64,000 bases of DNA, taken from Verrucomicrobiia bacterium. Lineage in GTDB: Bacteria > Verrucomicrobiota > Verrucomicrobiia > Limisphaerales > JADLHS01. Both the position numbers and the translations under genes were made by a program. The first letter of the stretch is position 1. Every line of letters starts with the position of its first letter. The stretch spans positions 1 through 64,000 of the forward strand of contig WYBW01000074.1 in the NCBI GenBank assembly GCA_011525685.1, given 5' to 3'. Positions 57,001 through 64,000 of the stretch are shown here, piece after piece. Under the pieces are notes generated by a model. That model was not told where the DNA came from. It made no database searches and worked only from the letters and a program-made list of their open reading frames with translations.

Positions 57001-57494
57001 TTCAACAATTCCGGCCGCAGGCGCAGCGGATGGTCCGCGGGATGACCCATGCGGAACATCCATTGATTGCCGCGCACCGACCGCACGCTGCGCCGGACCT
57101 GGTCGGCCAGCGTCTGGATTGCGAGCTTGTAGTAAGCCGCCGCCAGCGCGCTCGAGATGGCGTCCGAAGGCCCCTCGGCCTGCTGCGTCTTGAGAAACGC
57201 GGTCACAGCCTCCTCAAACCGCCGTTGCAGCAGGTGGGTGTAACCGTGAAACGGAATCAGACTCCGCGCCGTCACGCCCGCTTTGCCCGGCAGGTGAAAA
57301 CGATGGATCGAATAAAGGAACAGCAGCGCGCGAACCCGCTCGTATAAATTGCCGCTCTGCCGGCGGAAGGCTTCCAGCGCGGCGGCCTCCTGAAGCAGTT
57401 CATCCCGCGAAGCCGCGCGGCAGAAGGCGTCCAACGACCGGTTGCGCACCGCCGGTTCGGGCGAGGTGATGATGGTAACAAGTTCGCCGGGCAT
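54081..57494 (-). CDS. fusion of a GHMP-type sugar kinase and a UDP-sugar pyrophosphorylase
   Basis: 1,137 residues. An N-terminal ~140-residue helical part of unknown role comes first. A GHMP kinase of the fucokinase/heptose-kinase type follows at ~180-545: substrate motif [12 protein letters not shown] (181-192), ATP loop [14 protein letters not shown] (312-325, with RLAV where GLGT is usual), [13 protein letters not shown] (365-377) and [11 protein letters not shown] (529-539). An extra domain lies at ~550-710, then a linker (718-750) encoded by a palindromic repeat, then a UDPGP-type nucleotidyltransferase from ~755: [38 protein letters not shown] and [15 protein letters not shown]. The likely job is salvage: sugar to sugar-1-phosphate to UDP-sugar. 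Bacteroides Fkp joins similar activities in the reverse order, with GDP-sugar output. The substrate is unknown. Third gene of a permease, GalU-like and fusion set. Confidence 0.75.
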   Translation of the reverse strand: MPGELVTIITSPEPAVRNRSLDAFCRAASRDELLQEAAALEAFRRQSGNLYERVRALLFLYSIHRFHLPGKAGVTARSLIPFHGYTHLLQRRFEEAVTAFLKTQQAEGPSDAISSALAAAYYKLAIQTLADQVRRSVRSVRGNQWMFRMGHPADHPLRLRPELLKRNGDGTYPILRESTPVRMDLTHCGWSDIFFLGMDYPEGAKVLNVSIDLGVRGRDATTRPPVETCLRVIDEPVLRLTSVDLGATADITHLAEVFDFAKDYLGLLKAAVIASGIVPPGVEGSGQSLADLLARIVAPGHGLELVSNVNGIPKGSRLAVSTNLLASMISLCMRATRQAASLTGPLEEEERRLVLARAILGEWLGGSGGGWQDSGGVWPGMKLIEGMFATEGDAEFGVSRGRLMPQHRILDQKDASSATRQKLQDSLVLVHGGMAQNVGPILEMVTEKYLLRSEAEWQARSGMLNILEEILDALRRGDVAAIGRATTRNFFGPIQTIIPWATNLFTETLIHRVQEAFGADFLGFWMLGGMSGGGMGFIFNPARKAEAQQRLQEIMSAARRELQHALPFAMEPVVYDFTINERGTFAELLSGEAVLMPAGYYTLHAPSLLKQDRNTLSPLRRTELDKFGAACRARPELRGMVQTLFDAMLPRGKAETSGDKSLEALLQEYGFDRAQHEHIRAELQEGRIGLAQNRLPPSAVIEEVKPGDVTDATDWPGSGASFPPGMPPQTGTPTQRVAGTDASRRLAPLGMDALKRGEVAVVTLAAGAGSRWTQGAGVVKALHPFCKLGGRHRTFLETHLAKSRRVSRQAGAWLPHIFTTSYLSHEPTREFLSRQNNYAYEGEVLLSPGRFIGLRLVPTARDLRFAWEELPQQLLDEQAQKVRESLHAALINWARNAGEASDYTDNLPLQCLHPVGHWYEVPNLLRNGVLTRLLTHQPQLKYLMLHNIDTLGADVDPALLGHHIESGACLTFEVIQRRIEDRGGGLARVNGRVRLVEGLAMPREELEFALSYYNSNTCWIDVDKLLAAFGLSRNDMLAAEQGGGEKITAAVRALAAKMPTYITLKEVKKRWGHGQEDVFPVCQFEKLWVDMSSLPEVDTRFAVVPRLRGQQLKDQAQLDGWLRDGSAAYVESLCEWE
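55252..55340. repeat. palindromic element in frame inside the fusion gene
   Basis: Outer arms GGCGCAAGC (55252-55260) and GCTTGCGCC (55332-55340) are perfect. Nested stems include GCAAGCC/GGCTTGC with loop TCC (55255-55271) and CAACCC/GGGTTG with loop TCT (55283-55297). It encodes residues ~718-748 of the fusion, a low-complexity linker rich in Pro, Gly, Thr and Arg. Confidence 0.75.
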
Positions 57495-57541
57495 GATTCG
57501 TCAGTGCATCAGGCGCCGCCACCCCAAACCCTTTGACCGGA

Positions 57542-57600
57542 CGAAATCCGAAACTCCAAATCCGGGGACGAATTCGATCGGGGCGATTCCTCGGATTTCG
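57542..57600. repeat. inverted repeat in the GalU-fusion gap
   Basis: CGAAATCCGA (57542-57551) and TCGGATTTCG (57591-57600) are perfect 10-bp arms around a 39-base spacer. The left arm is part of an AAATCCGAAACTCCAAATCC string that also occurs, slightly altered, at 3456-3475. Confidence 0.5.
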
Positions 57601-57693
57601 AGCATCGGATCTCCAATGGATTACGACGTGCCGATTTCCGAATAACGGCGGCCTTGGACGCCATGGAGGCGCAACTGGACAAGCTCCGAGACA

Positions 57694-58527
57694 TCATGAC
57701 TGGGCCAGCAATTCCACGAGGTTGGCGAGCACCTCCGCGCGATCCTGGCCGTTGAGCGCGAGAGCCAGTTGCGCCGTCAGCAAACCGTAGGGCACGCCGA
57801 TATCGTAGCGGCGACCGGCCAGTTCCGCGGCCAGGTAACGCTCCAGTTCCGCCGTTTGCGCCAGCGCGTTGGAGAGATGCACCCCGCCATCCGCCTGCCG
57901 CATCATCGCCTCGAGCAGGCTCATCACGCTGGGCGTGAGCACGTGCATGCCGAAGAAACACAGATAATGGCCGGCGCGCAGCCCGGGCACGATGAGCTTC
58001 TGCTCCGCAATGGTCGGCGTCGGCTTCTCGATCACCTGATCCACCTGATACAACCCGGCCTGGCCTTGCAGGCGGCGCGCGCCCACGGCGCCGTAATAGG
58101 GCAACTTGCTCTCGTGCGTGGCCTGCACCGCGGAGACAGAGCAGGACTCGGCCGCCGCGATTTCCACCAGTTGCCGGGCACAAGCTTTCGGTCCTTTGGC
58201 CACGTACAGGTGATCGCCCACCAGCAACAGGAACGGCTCCTCCTGCGTAAAGGCCTGCGCGCACAGGACCGCGTGGCCATAGCCGAGCGGTTCGCTCTGT
58301 TCGATGAAGTGCAGCCGCTTGGCGTGTCCGCCGGCCGCCGCGCGGAACGCGTCGCGGTCGCCCGGCCCGATCACCAGCCCGATTTCCTCGACGCCCGCGT
58401 GCAGCGCCTCTTCGAGCAGAATCATGAGCGCCGACTTGGTCTGCCCGTCACGGTCCACGAGCGTTTGCAACGGAAGCGTGCGCTGGCTCTGGCCGGCGGC
58501 GGTGATGACAGCTTTGCGGATGTTCAT
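57694..58527 (-). CDS. GalU-like sugar-1-phosphate uridylyltransferase
   Basis: 277 residues, a single nucleotidyltransferase domain. The N-terminal motif is [20 protein letters not shown]; then [26 protein letters not shown] with the metal-binding Asp, [11 protein letters not shown], and [18 protein letters not shown] at the end. This order fits the bacterial UTP-glucose-1-phosphate uridylyltransferase group, but the usual GLGTRFLP-type loop is changed to GQSQRTLP, so another sugar phosphate is possible. 199 bp upstream of the kinase/pyrophosphorylase fusion on the same strand. Confidence 0.75.
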   Translation of the reverse strand: MNIRKAVITAAGQSQRTLPLQTLVDRDGQTKSALMILLEEALHAGVEEIGLVIGPGDRDAFRAAAGGHAKRLHFIEQSEPLGYGHAVLCAQAFTQEEPFLLLVGDHLYVAKGPKACARQLVEIAAAESCSVSAVQATHESKLPYYGAVGARRLQGQAGLYQVDQVIEKPTPTIAEQKLIVPGLRAGHYLCFFGMHVLTPSVMSLLEAMMRQADGGVHLSNALAQTAELERYLAAELAGRRYDIGVPYGLLTAQLALALNGQDRAEVLANLVELLAQS

Positions 58528-58609
58528 GGGTTCAAGGTCGTCGGTCCTTGCCAGCCTTCAGTCCGTTACATGACGTCGTTCCGTTCCAGTCGGCCCTTAC
58601 GGACAGAAG

Positions 58610-59938
58610 CTAGTGTGCCGGTGGCGCGCCGGCGGCCTCCCCTTGCGCCATCTTGGGCGGATGGAAGAACAAAGCCAGCGCCACCGCCGCCGCCAGGGCC
58701 GAGGTCATGGGCACCAGGAACAAACCGCGGAAATTGGTCACCTCGTTCTGCGTGAACACGGTCTGCATGAGCCACGGACAGATGGAGTAAGCCAGCAGGG
58801 CGCCCAGCCCCAGGATCATGACGTTGAACAATCCCTGGGCGCTGGCCCGCGCGTCTTTCGGGAAATAGGCATCCACGAAGATATAGACCGTGGCGAAGAA
58901 GAAGGCGTAGCAGATGCCGTGAAGCACCTGCACCAGAATGATGAACGCCTGATGCTGCGGGAAGAAAGCATAGACCGCGAAGCGCGCGGCGTGGCCGAGG
59001 ATGCCGAAGATCATCGTCGTACGCCAGCCGAAGCGCTTGAGGGTCACGCCCAGGATCAGCATGGTCAGAATCTCGGCCACCTGGCCCACGCTCATGACGG
59101 GCATGATCCAGTTGCCGGGAATGCCCACACCGCCCGCTTCCTGGCTCGTGCCCAGGAAGACTCCGGTCCAACTGAAGTATGAGTTATGCACAAAGCTGTC
59201 CACAAGGGTCACCAGCCAGAGGACCAGCACGAAGGGATGCTTGAGCAGCTTTAAGGCTTCGAGCCAGGCCAGTTTTTCCACGGCGCCCTCGCTGGCTTTC
59301 TTCGGCGGAGTGTGTGGCAGGGTGAGACTGTAGGCGGCCAGCACCAGCGACGCGACACCCGCCACGATATAGGTCCAGCGTGTTCCCGCCTGCAACGCCT
59401 CACCCGTCAACCCCGAACTGAGCACCGTCCCCAGCCAGTTCACCATCCCCTGCGGATTGGCCGCCTTGACCGCATCCCAGTCCACGAGGATGAACGTGAA
59501 CGGCCACGCGGCGAGAATCCAGCCGATGGTCCCGCCCATGCGCACGATACCGAACTCCTTGGTCGGGTCCTTCATGTTGGCGAACGCCACCGAGTTGGTG
59601 ATCGAGATCGTCGGCACGTAGAGCAGACAGTGCAACAGCATCATCAGGAAAAACGGCCAGAAGGAGTGAATCCAGGCGAGGGACATGATCGCCACACCAC
59701 CGACAAAATGGCTGAAGGCCAGGAACTTTTCGGCGGCGAAATGACGGTCCGCGTACTGATTGCTGAAAAACATCCCGATGATCGCCGCAATCGGAAAGGC
59801 GTTCAAAATCCAGGACTGCTCGGCGGGCGTGAACTTCAAACTGGGCAGGTAGCCGAAGATCAGCGGCAGCCAGGCGCCCCAGATGAAGAATTGCAGCGCC
59901 ATCATGATGAAGAGTCGGAGTCGGTAGGATTCTTTCAT
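58610..59938 (-). CDS. MFS permease of the nucleoside/sugar symporter type
   Basis: 442 residues from the ATG at 59938 (59959 is possible). Twelve predicted helices, starting LRLFIMMALQFFIWGAWLPL; SWILNAFPIAAIIGMFFSNQ, DRHFAAEKFLAFSHFVGG and GICYAFFFATVYIFVDAYFP match the nucleoside:H+ symporter branch (NupG/XapB-like), whose members in Verrucomicrobia often lie in sugar-use loci. First gene of the sugar-activation set; it would supply the substrate. Confidence 0.85.
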   Translation of the reverse strand: MKESYRLRLFIMMALQFFIWGAWLPLIFGYLPSLKFTPAEQSWILNAFPIAAIIGMFFSNQYADRHFAAEKFLAFSHFVGGVAIMSLAWIHSFWPFFLMMLLHCLLYVPTISITNSVAFANMKDPTKEFGIVRMGGTIGWILAAWPFTFILVDWDAVKAANPQGMVNWLGTVLSSGLTGEALQAGTRWTYIVAGVASLVLAAYSLTLPHTPPKKASEGAVEKLAWLEALKLLKHPFVLVLWLVTLVDSFVHNSYFSWTGVFLGTSQEAGGVGIPGNWIMPVMSVGQVAEILTMLILGVTLKRFGWRTTMIFGILGHAARFAVYAFFPQHQAFIILVQVLHGICYAFFFATVYIFVDAYFPKDARASAQGLFNVMILGLGALLAYSICPWLMQTVFTQNEVTNFRGLFLVPMTSALAAAVALALFFHPPKMAQGEAAGAPPAH

Positions 59939-60011
59939 AACACGTTGGAGCGGGAGCATAGGGGCGGGGTTATACCGTGGCAAGCGTGGAGGCGCCTCGA
60001 TGCTGCCGCGC

Positions 60012-60222
60012 GGCGCATCTCATTTTCTTGCACGGGGCGTCGGGCCGACGTCGTAGCGCAGACTTCCAGTCTGCCGGATCGCGGATTTCCAACCCGCAAA
60101 CGCTGCGAACTCCTGGCTTGCCTCGCCTTGCCTTGGCGAGCCGACTGCAAGTCGGCGATACACCAGGTTGGGAATCCAGCGCTACGCCAGGAATCCCGCC
60201 CTGCGATAAACTGAGATGCGCC
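60012..60222 (+). mobile_element. 211-bp MITE-like element, second copy
   Basis: Perfect 11-bp inverted ends GGCGCATCTCA (60012-60022) and TGAGATGCGCC (60212-60222). It aligns end to end with the reverse complement of the 24601-24812 element: TTTTCTTGCA next to the left end, GTAGCGC, ACTTCCAGTCTGCCGG, GCGGATTTCCAA, CGATAC and CGCTACGCCAGGAAT occur in the same order. No direct repeat flanks it, so its duplication is lost or it moved by recombination. A truncated transposase lies 70 bp away. Confidence 0.82.
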
Positions 60223-60289
60223 ACCTCCCGGTTCAAGCCCAACCCCAGCCGGCGGCTGCGGCATCTCGACCACCAGATGAAAAGGGTTG

Positions 60290-60486
60290 GACATCAGACA
60301 GAGAGAGCATGGACCTTGGCGCTCCCGCCTGTTGGGGACTTCCTCGGATTGGGACAGCAGGCCCGGAGGCAGGAAGGGGCCAAAGGGTTGTTCGAGGTGG
60401 GTCAGGCTGTGCTGGCGCTGGTGGTGGACGCGCCGGCCCAAGGCGGCTAGGCGGGGGCGCAAGTGGGGAAAGAAGGGCGTGGTCAT
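60290..60486 (-). pseudogene. truncated IS4-like transposase relic (N-terminal part only)
   Basis: From the ATG at 60486 the minus strand reads MTTPFFPHLRPRLAALGRR, then QRQHSLTHLEQPFGPFLPPG and LLSQSEEVPNRRERQ. This resembles the N-terminus of IS4-type transposases, which have a 'LxxLFxPFLPxxLL...N-x-R-x-R' pattern. After ~65 residues similarity ends; the DDE catalytic core is absent and the frame runs into the MITE. The left boundary is approximate. Confidence 0.5.
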
Positions 60487-60487
60487 A

Positions 60488-60507
60488 GACAAGTAATGAT
60501 ACTTGTC
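60488..60507. promoter_or_regulatory. palindrome in the divergent gap between transposase relic and DUF6788 gene
   Basis: GACAAGTA (60488-60495) and TACTTGTC (60500-60507) are perfect arms around ATGA. It starts 1 bp before the relic's start codon and ends 31 bp before the DUF6788 ATG, a good position for an operator shared by both. Confidence 0.5.
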
Positions 60508-60538
60508 ACAGCTTGACGTCCAGCTTAACCTCATCGCC

Positions 60539-60886
60539 ATGAACCCCACCCCCGCCACGCTCAGCGGCTTGGAGCACCAGTACGACCGCCTGCGCCAAAG
60601 CCTGGCCCAAATCGGTTACATCAGCCAAGGCACTGTGCTGGATCGCTCCACGCTCAAGTCCAGACGCAGCGGTTGCCAATGGACCCGCAAGGTCGCTGGA
60701 AGAACCATCACCGTTGCTTTAAGCCCAGAACAATTTCAGTCGCTGAAGCAAGCGGTGGAGAACGAACGCAAACTTTGGAAAACCATTCAGCAAATGGAAA
60801 AGCTCTCCCGCCAGATACTGTTTGGAACCCTGCCCGATACCCGCCGACGCAAACGGCTCGCCAAGAAAGTTTTGGGCCTTAGCTAA
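60539..60886 (+). CDS. DUF6788-like protein
   Basis: 115 residues from the ATG at 60539. The sequence LEHQYDRLRQSLAQIGYISQ, then SGCQWTRKVAGRTITVALSP and KLWKTIQQMEKLSRQILFG, fits the DUF6788 pattern of two helical segments around a short beta hairpin, but the GxxGCxC-type cysteine site usual in this family is reduced to one Cys. Function unknown; relatives are often next to transposase genes, as here. Confidence 0.6.
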   Translation: MNPTPATLSGLEHQYDRLRQSLAQIGYISQGTVLDRSTLKSRRSGCQWTRKVAGRTITVALSPEQFQSLKQAVENERKLWKTIQQMEKLSRQILFGTLPDTRRRKRLAKKVLGLS

Positions 60887-60950
60887 GTGCCATTCAGGCA
60901 TGACCCAGGAAGCCATTCCCCAGGCAAACGTTCCCCTGAGTCTTTTCGCC

Positions 60951-62189
60951 TCACCACTTCAACTCCTGCAAACGGCGGGCGACTTCTTCGGCGTTGGCGC
61001 GGCTGTTGAAGGCGCTGATGCGGAAATAGCCTTCGCCCTTCGAGCCGAAGCCGCTGCCGGGTGTGATGACCACATTCGACCCGCCAAGAATCTTGTCGAA
61101 GGCCTGCCAACTGGTGACGCCCTTCGGTGTCTTGACCCAGATATATGGCGCATTGATACCGCCGAAAACTTTCAGCCCGGCTTTCTTTGCGCCGCCGCGC
61201 AACACAGCGGCATTGCCGAGATAGTGTTCAACAAGTGCCTTAACCTGCGCTTTGCCTTCGTCGGAATAAAGTGCCTCGGCGGCGCGTTGGACGATGTAGC
61301 TCACGCCGTTGAACTTGGTGGTCATGCGACGCAGCCACAGCGGGTGCAGCGGTTTTGCTTCGCCGGCCTTGGTGCAGGCGTTGAGGGTTTTGGGCACGAC
61401 GGTGAAGGCGCAGCGCGTGCCGGTGAAGCCGCCATTCTTGGAGAAGCTGCGGAACTCGATGGCACATTCGCGCGCCCCGGGGATTTCATAGATGCTGTGC
61501 GGAATCGCCGGGTCGGTGATGTAGGCTTCGTAGGCAGCGTCGAACAGGATCACGGCTTTGTGTTCGAGCGCGTATTTCACCCACGCTTCGAGTTGCTCGC
61601 GCGTGGCGGCGGCGCCGGTCGGATTGTTCGGCGAGCAGAGGTAAATCACGTCCACGTGTCTCTTCGGCGGCTCGGGGATGAAACCGTTGCTCGGGCGGCA
61701 CGGGAGATAAACGATTTTCGCATACGCGCCGGTCTCATTGGCCGGACCGGTGTGGCCGGCCATGACGTTGGTGTCCACATAGACCGGATAGACCGGATCG
61801 CTGATGGCAATTTTGTTCTTGTCGCCGAGAATGTCGAGGATGCTGCCGCAATCACACTTCGAGCCGTCGCTGACGAAAATCTCGTCGCCGGCCACATCAA
61901 TGCCGCGGTCGCGGAAATCGTTCTTGGCGATGGCGCTGCGCAACCATTCATAGCCCTGCTCCGGCCCGTAGCCCCTGAATGTGTCGCGTGCGGCCATTTC
62001 GTCCACGGCCTTGTGCAGCGCCGCGATGACGGCGGGCGGAAGCGGTTCAGTCACGTCGCCGATGCCACAACGGATCAAACGTTGGGCGGCTTCAGGGTTG
62101 GCGTCGCAGAAGGCTTTCACACGGCGACCGATTTCGGGGAACAGGTAGCCGGCCTTGAGTTTCAGGTAATGTTCATTGAGCAGGGCCAT
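60951..62189 (-). CDS. dapL: LL-diaminopimelate aminotransferase
   Basis: 412 residues, normal for DapL. Converts tetrahydrodipicolinate directly to LL-diaminopimelate with glutamate and PLP, completing with DapA and DapB the short route used by Chlamydiae, plants and Verrucomicrobia. Visible: [85 protein letters not shown] and the PLP-Lys in [15 protein letters not shown]. Stands alone, converging with the DUF6788 gene. Confidence 0.97.
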   Translation of the reverse strand: MALLNEHYLKLKAGYLFPEIGRRVKAFCDANPEAAQRLIRCGIGDVTEPLPPAVIAALHKAVDEMAARDTFRGYGPEQGYEWLRSAIAKNDFRDRGIDVAGDEIFVSDGSKCDCGSILDILGDKNKIAISDPVYPVYVDTNVMAGHTGPANETGAYAKIVYLPCRPSNGFIPEPPKRHVDVIYLCSPNNPTGAAATREQLEAWVKYALEHKAVILFDAAYEAYITDPAIPHSIYEIPGARECAIEFRSFSKNGGFTGTRCAFTVVPKTLNACTKAGEAKPLHPLWLRRMTTKFNGVSYIVQRAAEALYSDEGKAQVKALVEHYLGNAAVLRGGAKKAGLKVFGGINAPYIWVKTPKGVTSWQAFDKILGGSNVVITPGSGFGSKGEGYFRISAFNSRANAEEVARRLQELKW

Positions 62190-62383
62190 AAAAATCAGGA
62201 CGCGGACGATAGAGGATTAGTTCAGTTGTGGCAATCAAGAGAACCGACGCGCGAGGTTTCTTCAGGATAGATTACTCATCCACATCGCGCCATGCCGCTT
62301 GGGAGGTGTGTGACCGCCACCAAGCGAGACGACACAAGCTTGCCCAACCCAGACACTGGCAGGTTCAAAAGGCGGAAACGCCC

Positions 62384-62833
62384 CTATGCCTTGCCGCCAA
62401 AACTCACGTAGTCGTCCACGTCCAGCAGGTCGAACCAGGTGGTGATGTCGGTCCGCTGGGGAGCCGTTTTCGCGTGCAGTTCGTTGAAGAACGCGCGCGA
62501 GTCCGGATTGTCCGGCGCGCGGCGCTCCTGCCAGGCCGACCACGCCTCAATCTCCGGCGCGGTGTGTTTGTGCTTCGCGTGGGCCGTGACCCACTCAAGG
62601 ATTTCCCCGTCGCCCTTACCGGAGGCGAGTTCCCGTCTGAGTGCTTCGGGATCAATGCCGGTGAATTCGAGAAATCGCTGGTCGAGCGGACAGGCGTAGT
62701 TGTAATCGCCGTTCTTGCCGGCGAGCGACGCGCGGCCTTTGTCCAACATGCGGGGCAGCAGCACGTAACCGCCCAGCCGCACGCGCGGGCTGCGCGGAGG
62801 TTGTTTGGTCAGGTTGGGAGTATGGTTTGGCAT
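62384..62833 (-). CDS. DUF5069 family protein
   Basis: 149 residues. PRSPRVRLGGYVLLPRMLDKG, FLEFTGIDPEALRRELASG and EWSAWQERRAP-type sequence, ending DITTWFDLLDVDDYVSFGGKA, match DUF5069, a cytoplasmic family frequent in Verrucomicrobia and Planctomycetes. Function unknown. Confidence 0.85.
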   Translation of the reverse strand: MPNHTPNLTKQPPRSPRVRLGGYVLLPRMLDKGRASLAGKNGDYNYACPLDQRFLEFTGIDPEALRRELASGKGDGEILEWVTAHAKHKHTAPEIEAWSAWQERRAPDNPDSRAFFNELHAKTAPQRTDITTWFDLLDVDDYVSFGGKA

Positions 62834-62946
62834 GGAACAATCAAAGGTTTATCAAATGTCCCGGCCATCGCGCCGGGAACTGCGATAGTCTGCATGGTGT
62901 TCAAGGAGAATCAATCTTTTGCAGTCAGCTTCAGGCCCGGCGGCTC

Positions 62947-64000
62947 TCACTTCTCCGCCCGCTTGAACAAGTAGGCCGAATCCACGAGCCGGCTTTGGGC
63001 CTCGCCGGTGTTGACGGCGAAACGGCCGCCGCTCCAGATCGAGGCGCTGCCGAATTCGCCGCGCTTGTTGAGCGCGTAGAATCGCACGTCGAAATTCGGC
63101 CTGCCGTCGTCGTCCAGCAGCCGCTTCATTTTCGTCTGGTTGACGATGCGCCGGCAGGCGAGCAGGCACGCCTCCTCGGGCGACTTGCCCTGGCGCATGA
63201 ATTCGACCACCAGCACGCTGCTGCAGGCGAGCAGGTTGGCCTCGCCGCGCCCGGTTGAGCCCGCGGCGCCCACGTCGTTGTCCACATACAGTCCGGCACC
63301 GAGGATGGGCGAGTCGCCCACGCGCCCGGGAATCTTGAACGCCAGTCCGCTGGTGGTCGTGCAACCGGACAGATTACCCTGCGCATCCAGCGCGTTGCAG
63401 TTGATCGTGCCGTAATGCCTTCGGAACGCCTCCCAGACCTTGCCGATGCCCTTGCTGTCGCGGTCATGCGGCGGCAGCCAGTCATCTTGAGGACTAAGAT
63501 TTTCCTTCCACTTCAACCAGGCGGCGCGCGATTCCTCGGTCAGCAGTTCCTGCTCCTTGAAACCGTGCGCGCGGGCAAAGCGCAGCGCTCCTTCGCCGAC
63601 GAGCAGAACATGATCCGTCCGTTCCATGACCCGGCGCGCGACCTGCGACGGATGCAGGATGTTGCGCAGCGCGGCCACACAACCGCCGCGGCCGGTCGGT
63701 CCGTGCATGACGGACGCGTCCAATTCGACCACGCCCTCTTCATTGGGCAATCCGCCGTAGCCGACACTGTTGTCCTTGGGATCGGCCTCCACCAGACTCA
63801 CGCCGGCAATCACCGCGTCGAGCGCATCCTTGCCTTGCTGGAGCAGCTCCATCGCTCGGGCAGTGGCTTCGAGTCCGTTGGCGCTGGCGATCACCACGGG
63901 CTTGCCCACCGAGGCCGCGACGGCATCTTGGCGGGAAAGTTTGCCGGTCAGCAACGCGCCCACTCCGGCGCTGGCCGTGGATCGAAGAAAGGTGCGGCGT
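62947..64000 (-). CDS. Tat-exported N4-glycosylasparaginase / isoaspartyl peptidase, 5' end outside window
   Basis: The frame remains open to the right window edge, where codons read RRTFLRSTASAGVGALL, a twin-arginine signal, so the true start lies beyond 64000. Ntn-hydrolase with DAVIAGVSLVEADPKDNSVGYGG, LDASVMHGPTGRGGCVAAL, the Thr nucleophile in NLSGCTTTSGLAFKIPGR (autocleavage before Thr), and GDSPILGAGLYVDNDVGAAG. Cleaves the Asn-GlcNAc bond of glycoasparagine or isoaspartyl peptides. The periplasmic location suits breakdown of external glycoproteins. Confidence 0.92.
   Translation of the reverse strand, partial: RRTFLRSTASAGVGALLTGKLSRQDAVAASVGKPVVIASANGLEATARAMELLQQGKDALDAVIAGVSLVEADPKDNSVGYGGLPNEEGVVELDASVMHGPTGRGGCVAALRNILHPSQVARRVMERTDHVLLVGEGALRFARAHGFKEQELLTEESRAAWLKWKENLSPQDDWLPPHDRDSKGIGKVWEAFRRHYGTINCNALDAQGNLSGCTTTSGLAFKIPGRVGDSPILGAGLYVDNDVGAAGSTGRGEANLLACSSVLVVEFMRQGKSPEEACLLACRRIVNQTKMKRLLDDDGRPNFDVRFYALNKRGEFGSASIWSGGRFAVNTGEAQSRLVDSAYLFKRAEK

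Noticed and set aside
55020-57347. 775-codon open frame on the plus strand
   Set aside because: Antisense to the kinase/pyrophosphorylase fusion, which has recognisable GHMP and UDPGP motifs; the plus-strand product is Arg/His-rich and resembles nothing.
59935-60558. 207-codon minus-strand frame across the MITE
   Set aside because: Only ~65 codons of it (from 60486) look like protein, a transposase N-terminus; the rest is translation of the repeat element.
60822-62270. 482-codon open frame on the plus strand
   Set aside because: Antisense to dapL, which is complete and has its PLP-lysine motif.

Overview
The window looks like a chromosome segment of a free-living Verrucomicrobiota bacterium, probably of the Pedosphaera/Limisphaerales side. 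This is inferred from family content, not from a marker gene. The supporting signs are high GC, the 51-residue small basic protein typical of the PVC group, DapL-type lysine/peptidoglycan precursor synthesis, a B12-dependent ribonucleotide reductase, a very large secreted CotH/lamin-tail protein, DUF5069, and many dispersed palindromic repeats. All of the sequence appears chromosomal. There is no phage, plasmid or CRISPR array.

Layout. 1-2.2 kb: remnants of an RHS polymorphic-toxin locus on the minus strand (a core fragment with a HEMQH metalloprotease-like tip, a coupled lipoprotein that may be its immunity protein, and a second RHS core running off the window). 2.2-17.1 kb: aldo/keto reductase, a ~1,800-residue secreted CotH protein, an M2 dipeptidase, a Gfo/Idh/MocA oxidoreductase, a DUF554 membrane protein and nrdJ. 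17.5-24.5 kb: a minus-strand series of NtrC-type regulator, small coiled-coil protein, outer-membrane barrel, histidine kinase and secreted beta-propeller. 24.9-30.2 kb: small basic protein, RluB, SH3 protein, FolD, and three envelope or unknown proteins. 30.7-35.3 kb: an exopolysaccharide module (outer-membrane barrel, tyrosine autokinase, export lipoprotein, FHA protein). 35.3-43.8 kb: purH, tRNA-Val(GAC), oxidoreductase, FlbD-like and CoA-binding proteins, sdhCAB and a HAD hydrolase. 43.8-49 kb: prolyl oligopeptidase, a REC-HPt-REC protein, EIIA-Ntr and a phosphodiesterase-type lipoprotein. 49.1-54.1 kb: aroQ, accB, accC, dapA, dapB, folK. 54.1-60 kb: a minus-strand sugar-activation group (MFS permease, GalU-like enzyme, and an unusual GHMP-kinase/UDP-sugar pyrophosphorylase fusion). 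60-64 kb: a MITE, a transposase relic, DUF6788, dapL, DUF5069 and a Tat-exported asparaginase cut by the window end.

How the genes work together. dapA, dapB and dapL give a diaminopimelate route without succinylated or acetylated intermediates; accB/accC supply two subunits of acetyl-CoA carboxylase. The 30.7-35.3 kb module makes and exports polysaccharide under tyrosine phosphorylation. The 54-60 kb group reads as sugar uptake, phosphorylation at C1 and uridylylation.

The least conventional material is non-coding. Two related ~212-bp inverted-repeat elements share GGCGCATCTCA ends, and one is flanked by a 9-bp direct repeat. Several multi-hairpin palindromic modules occur, one of them in frame inside the linker of the kinase/pyrophosphorylase fusion. 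A 7-bp TCACG-based periodic repeat forms an inverted repeat between dapA and dapB and recurs inside two protein-coding genes.
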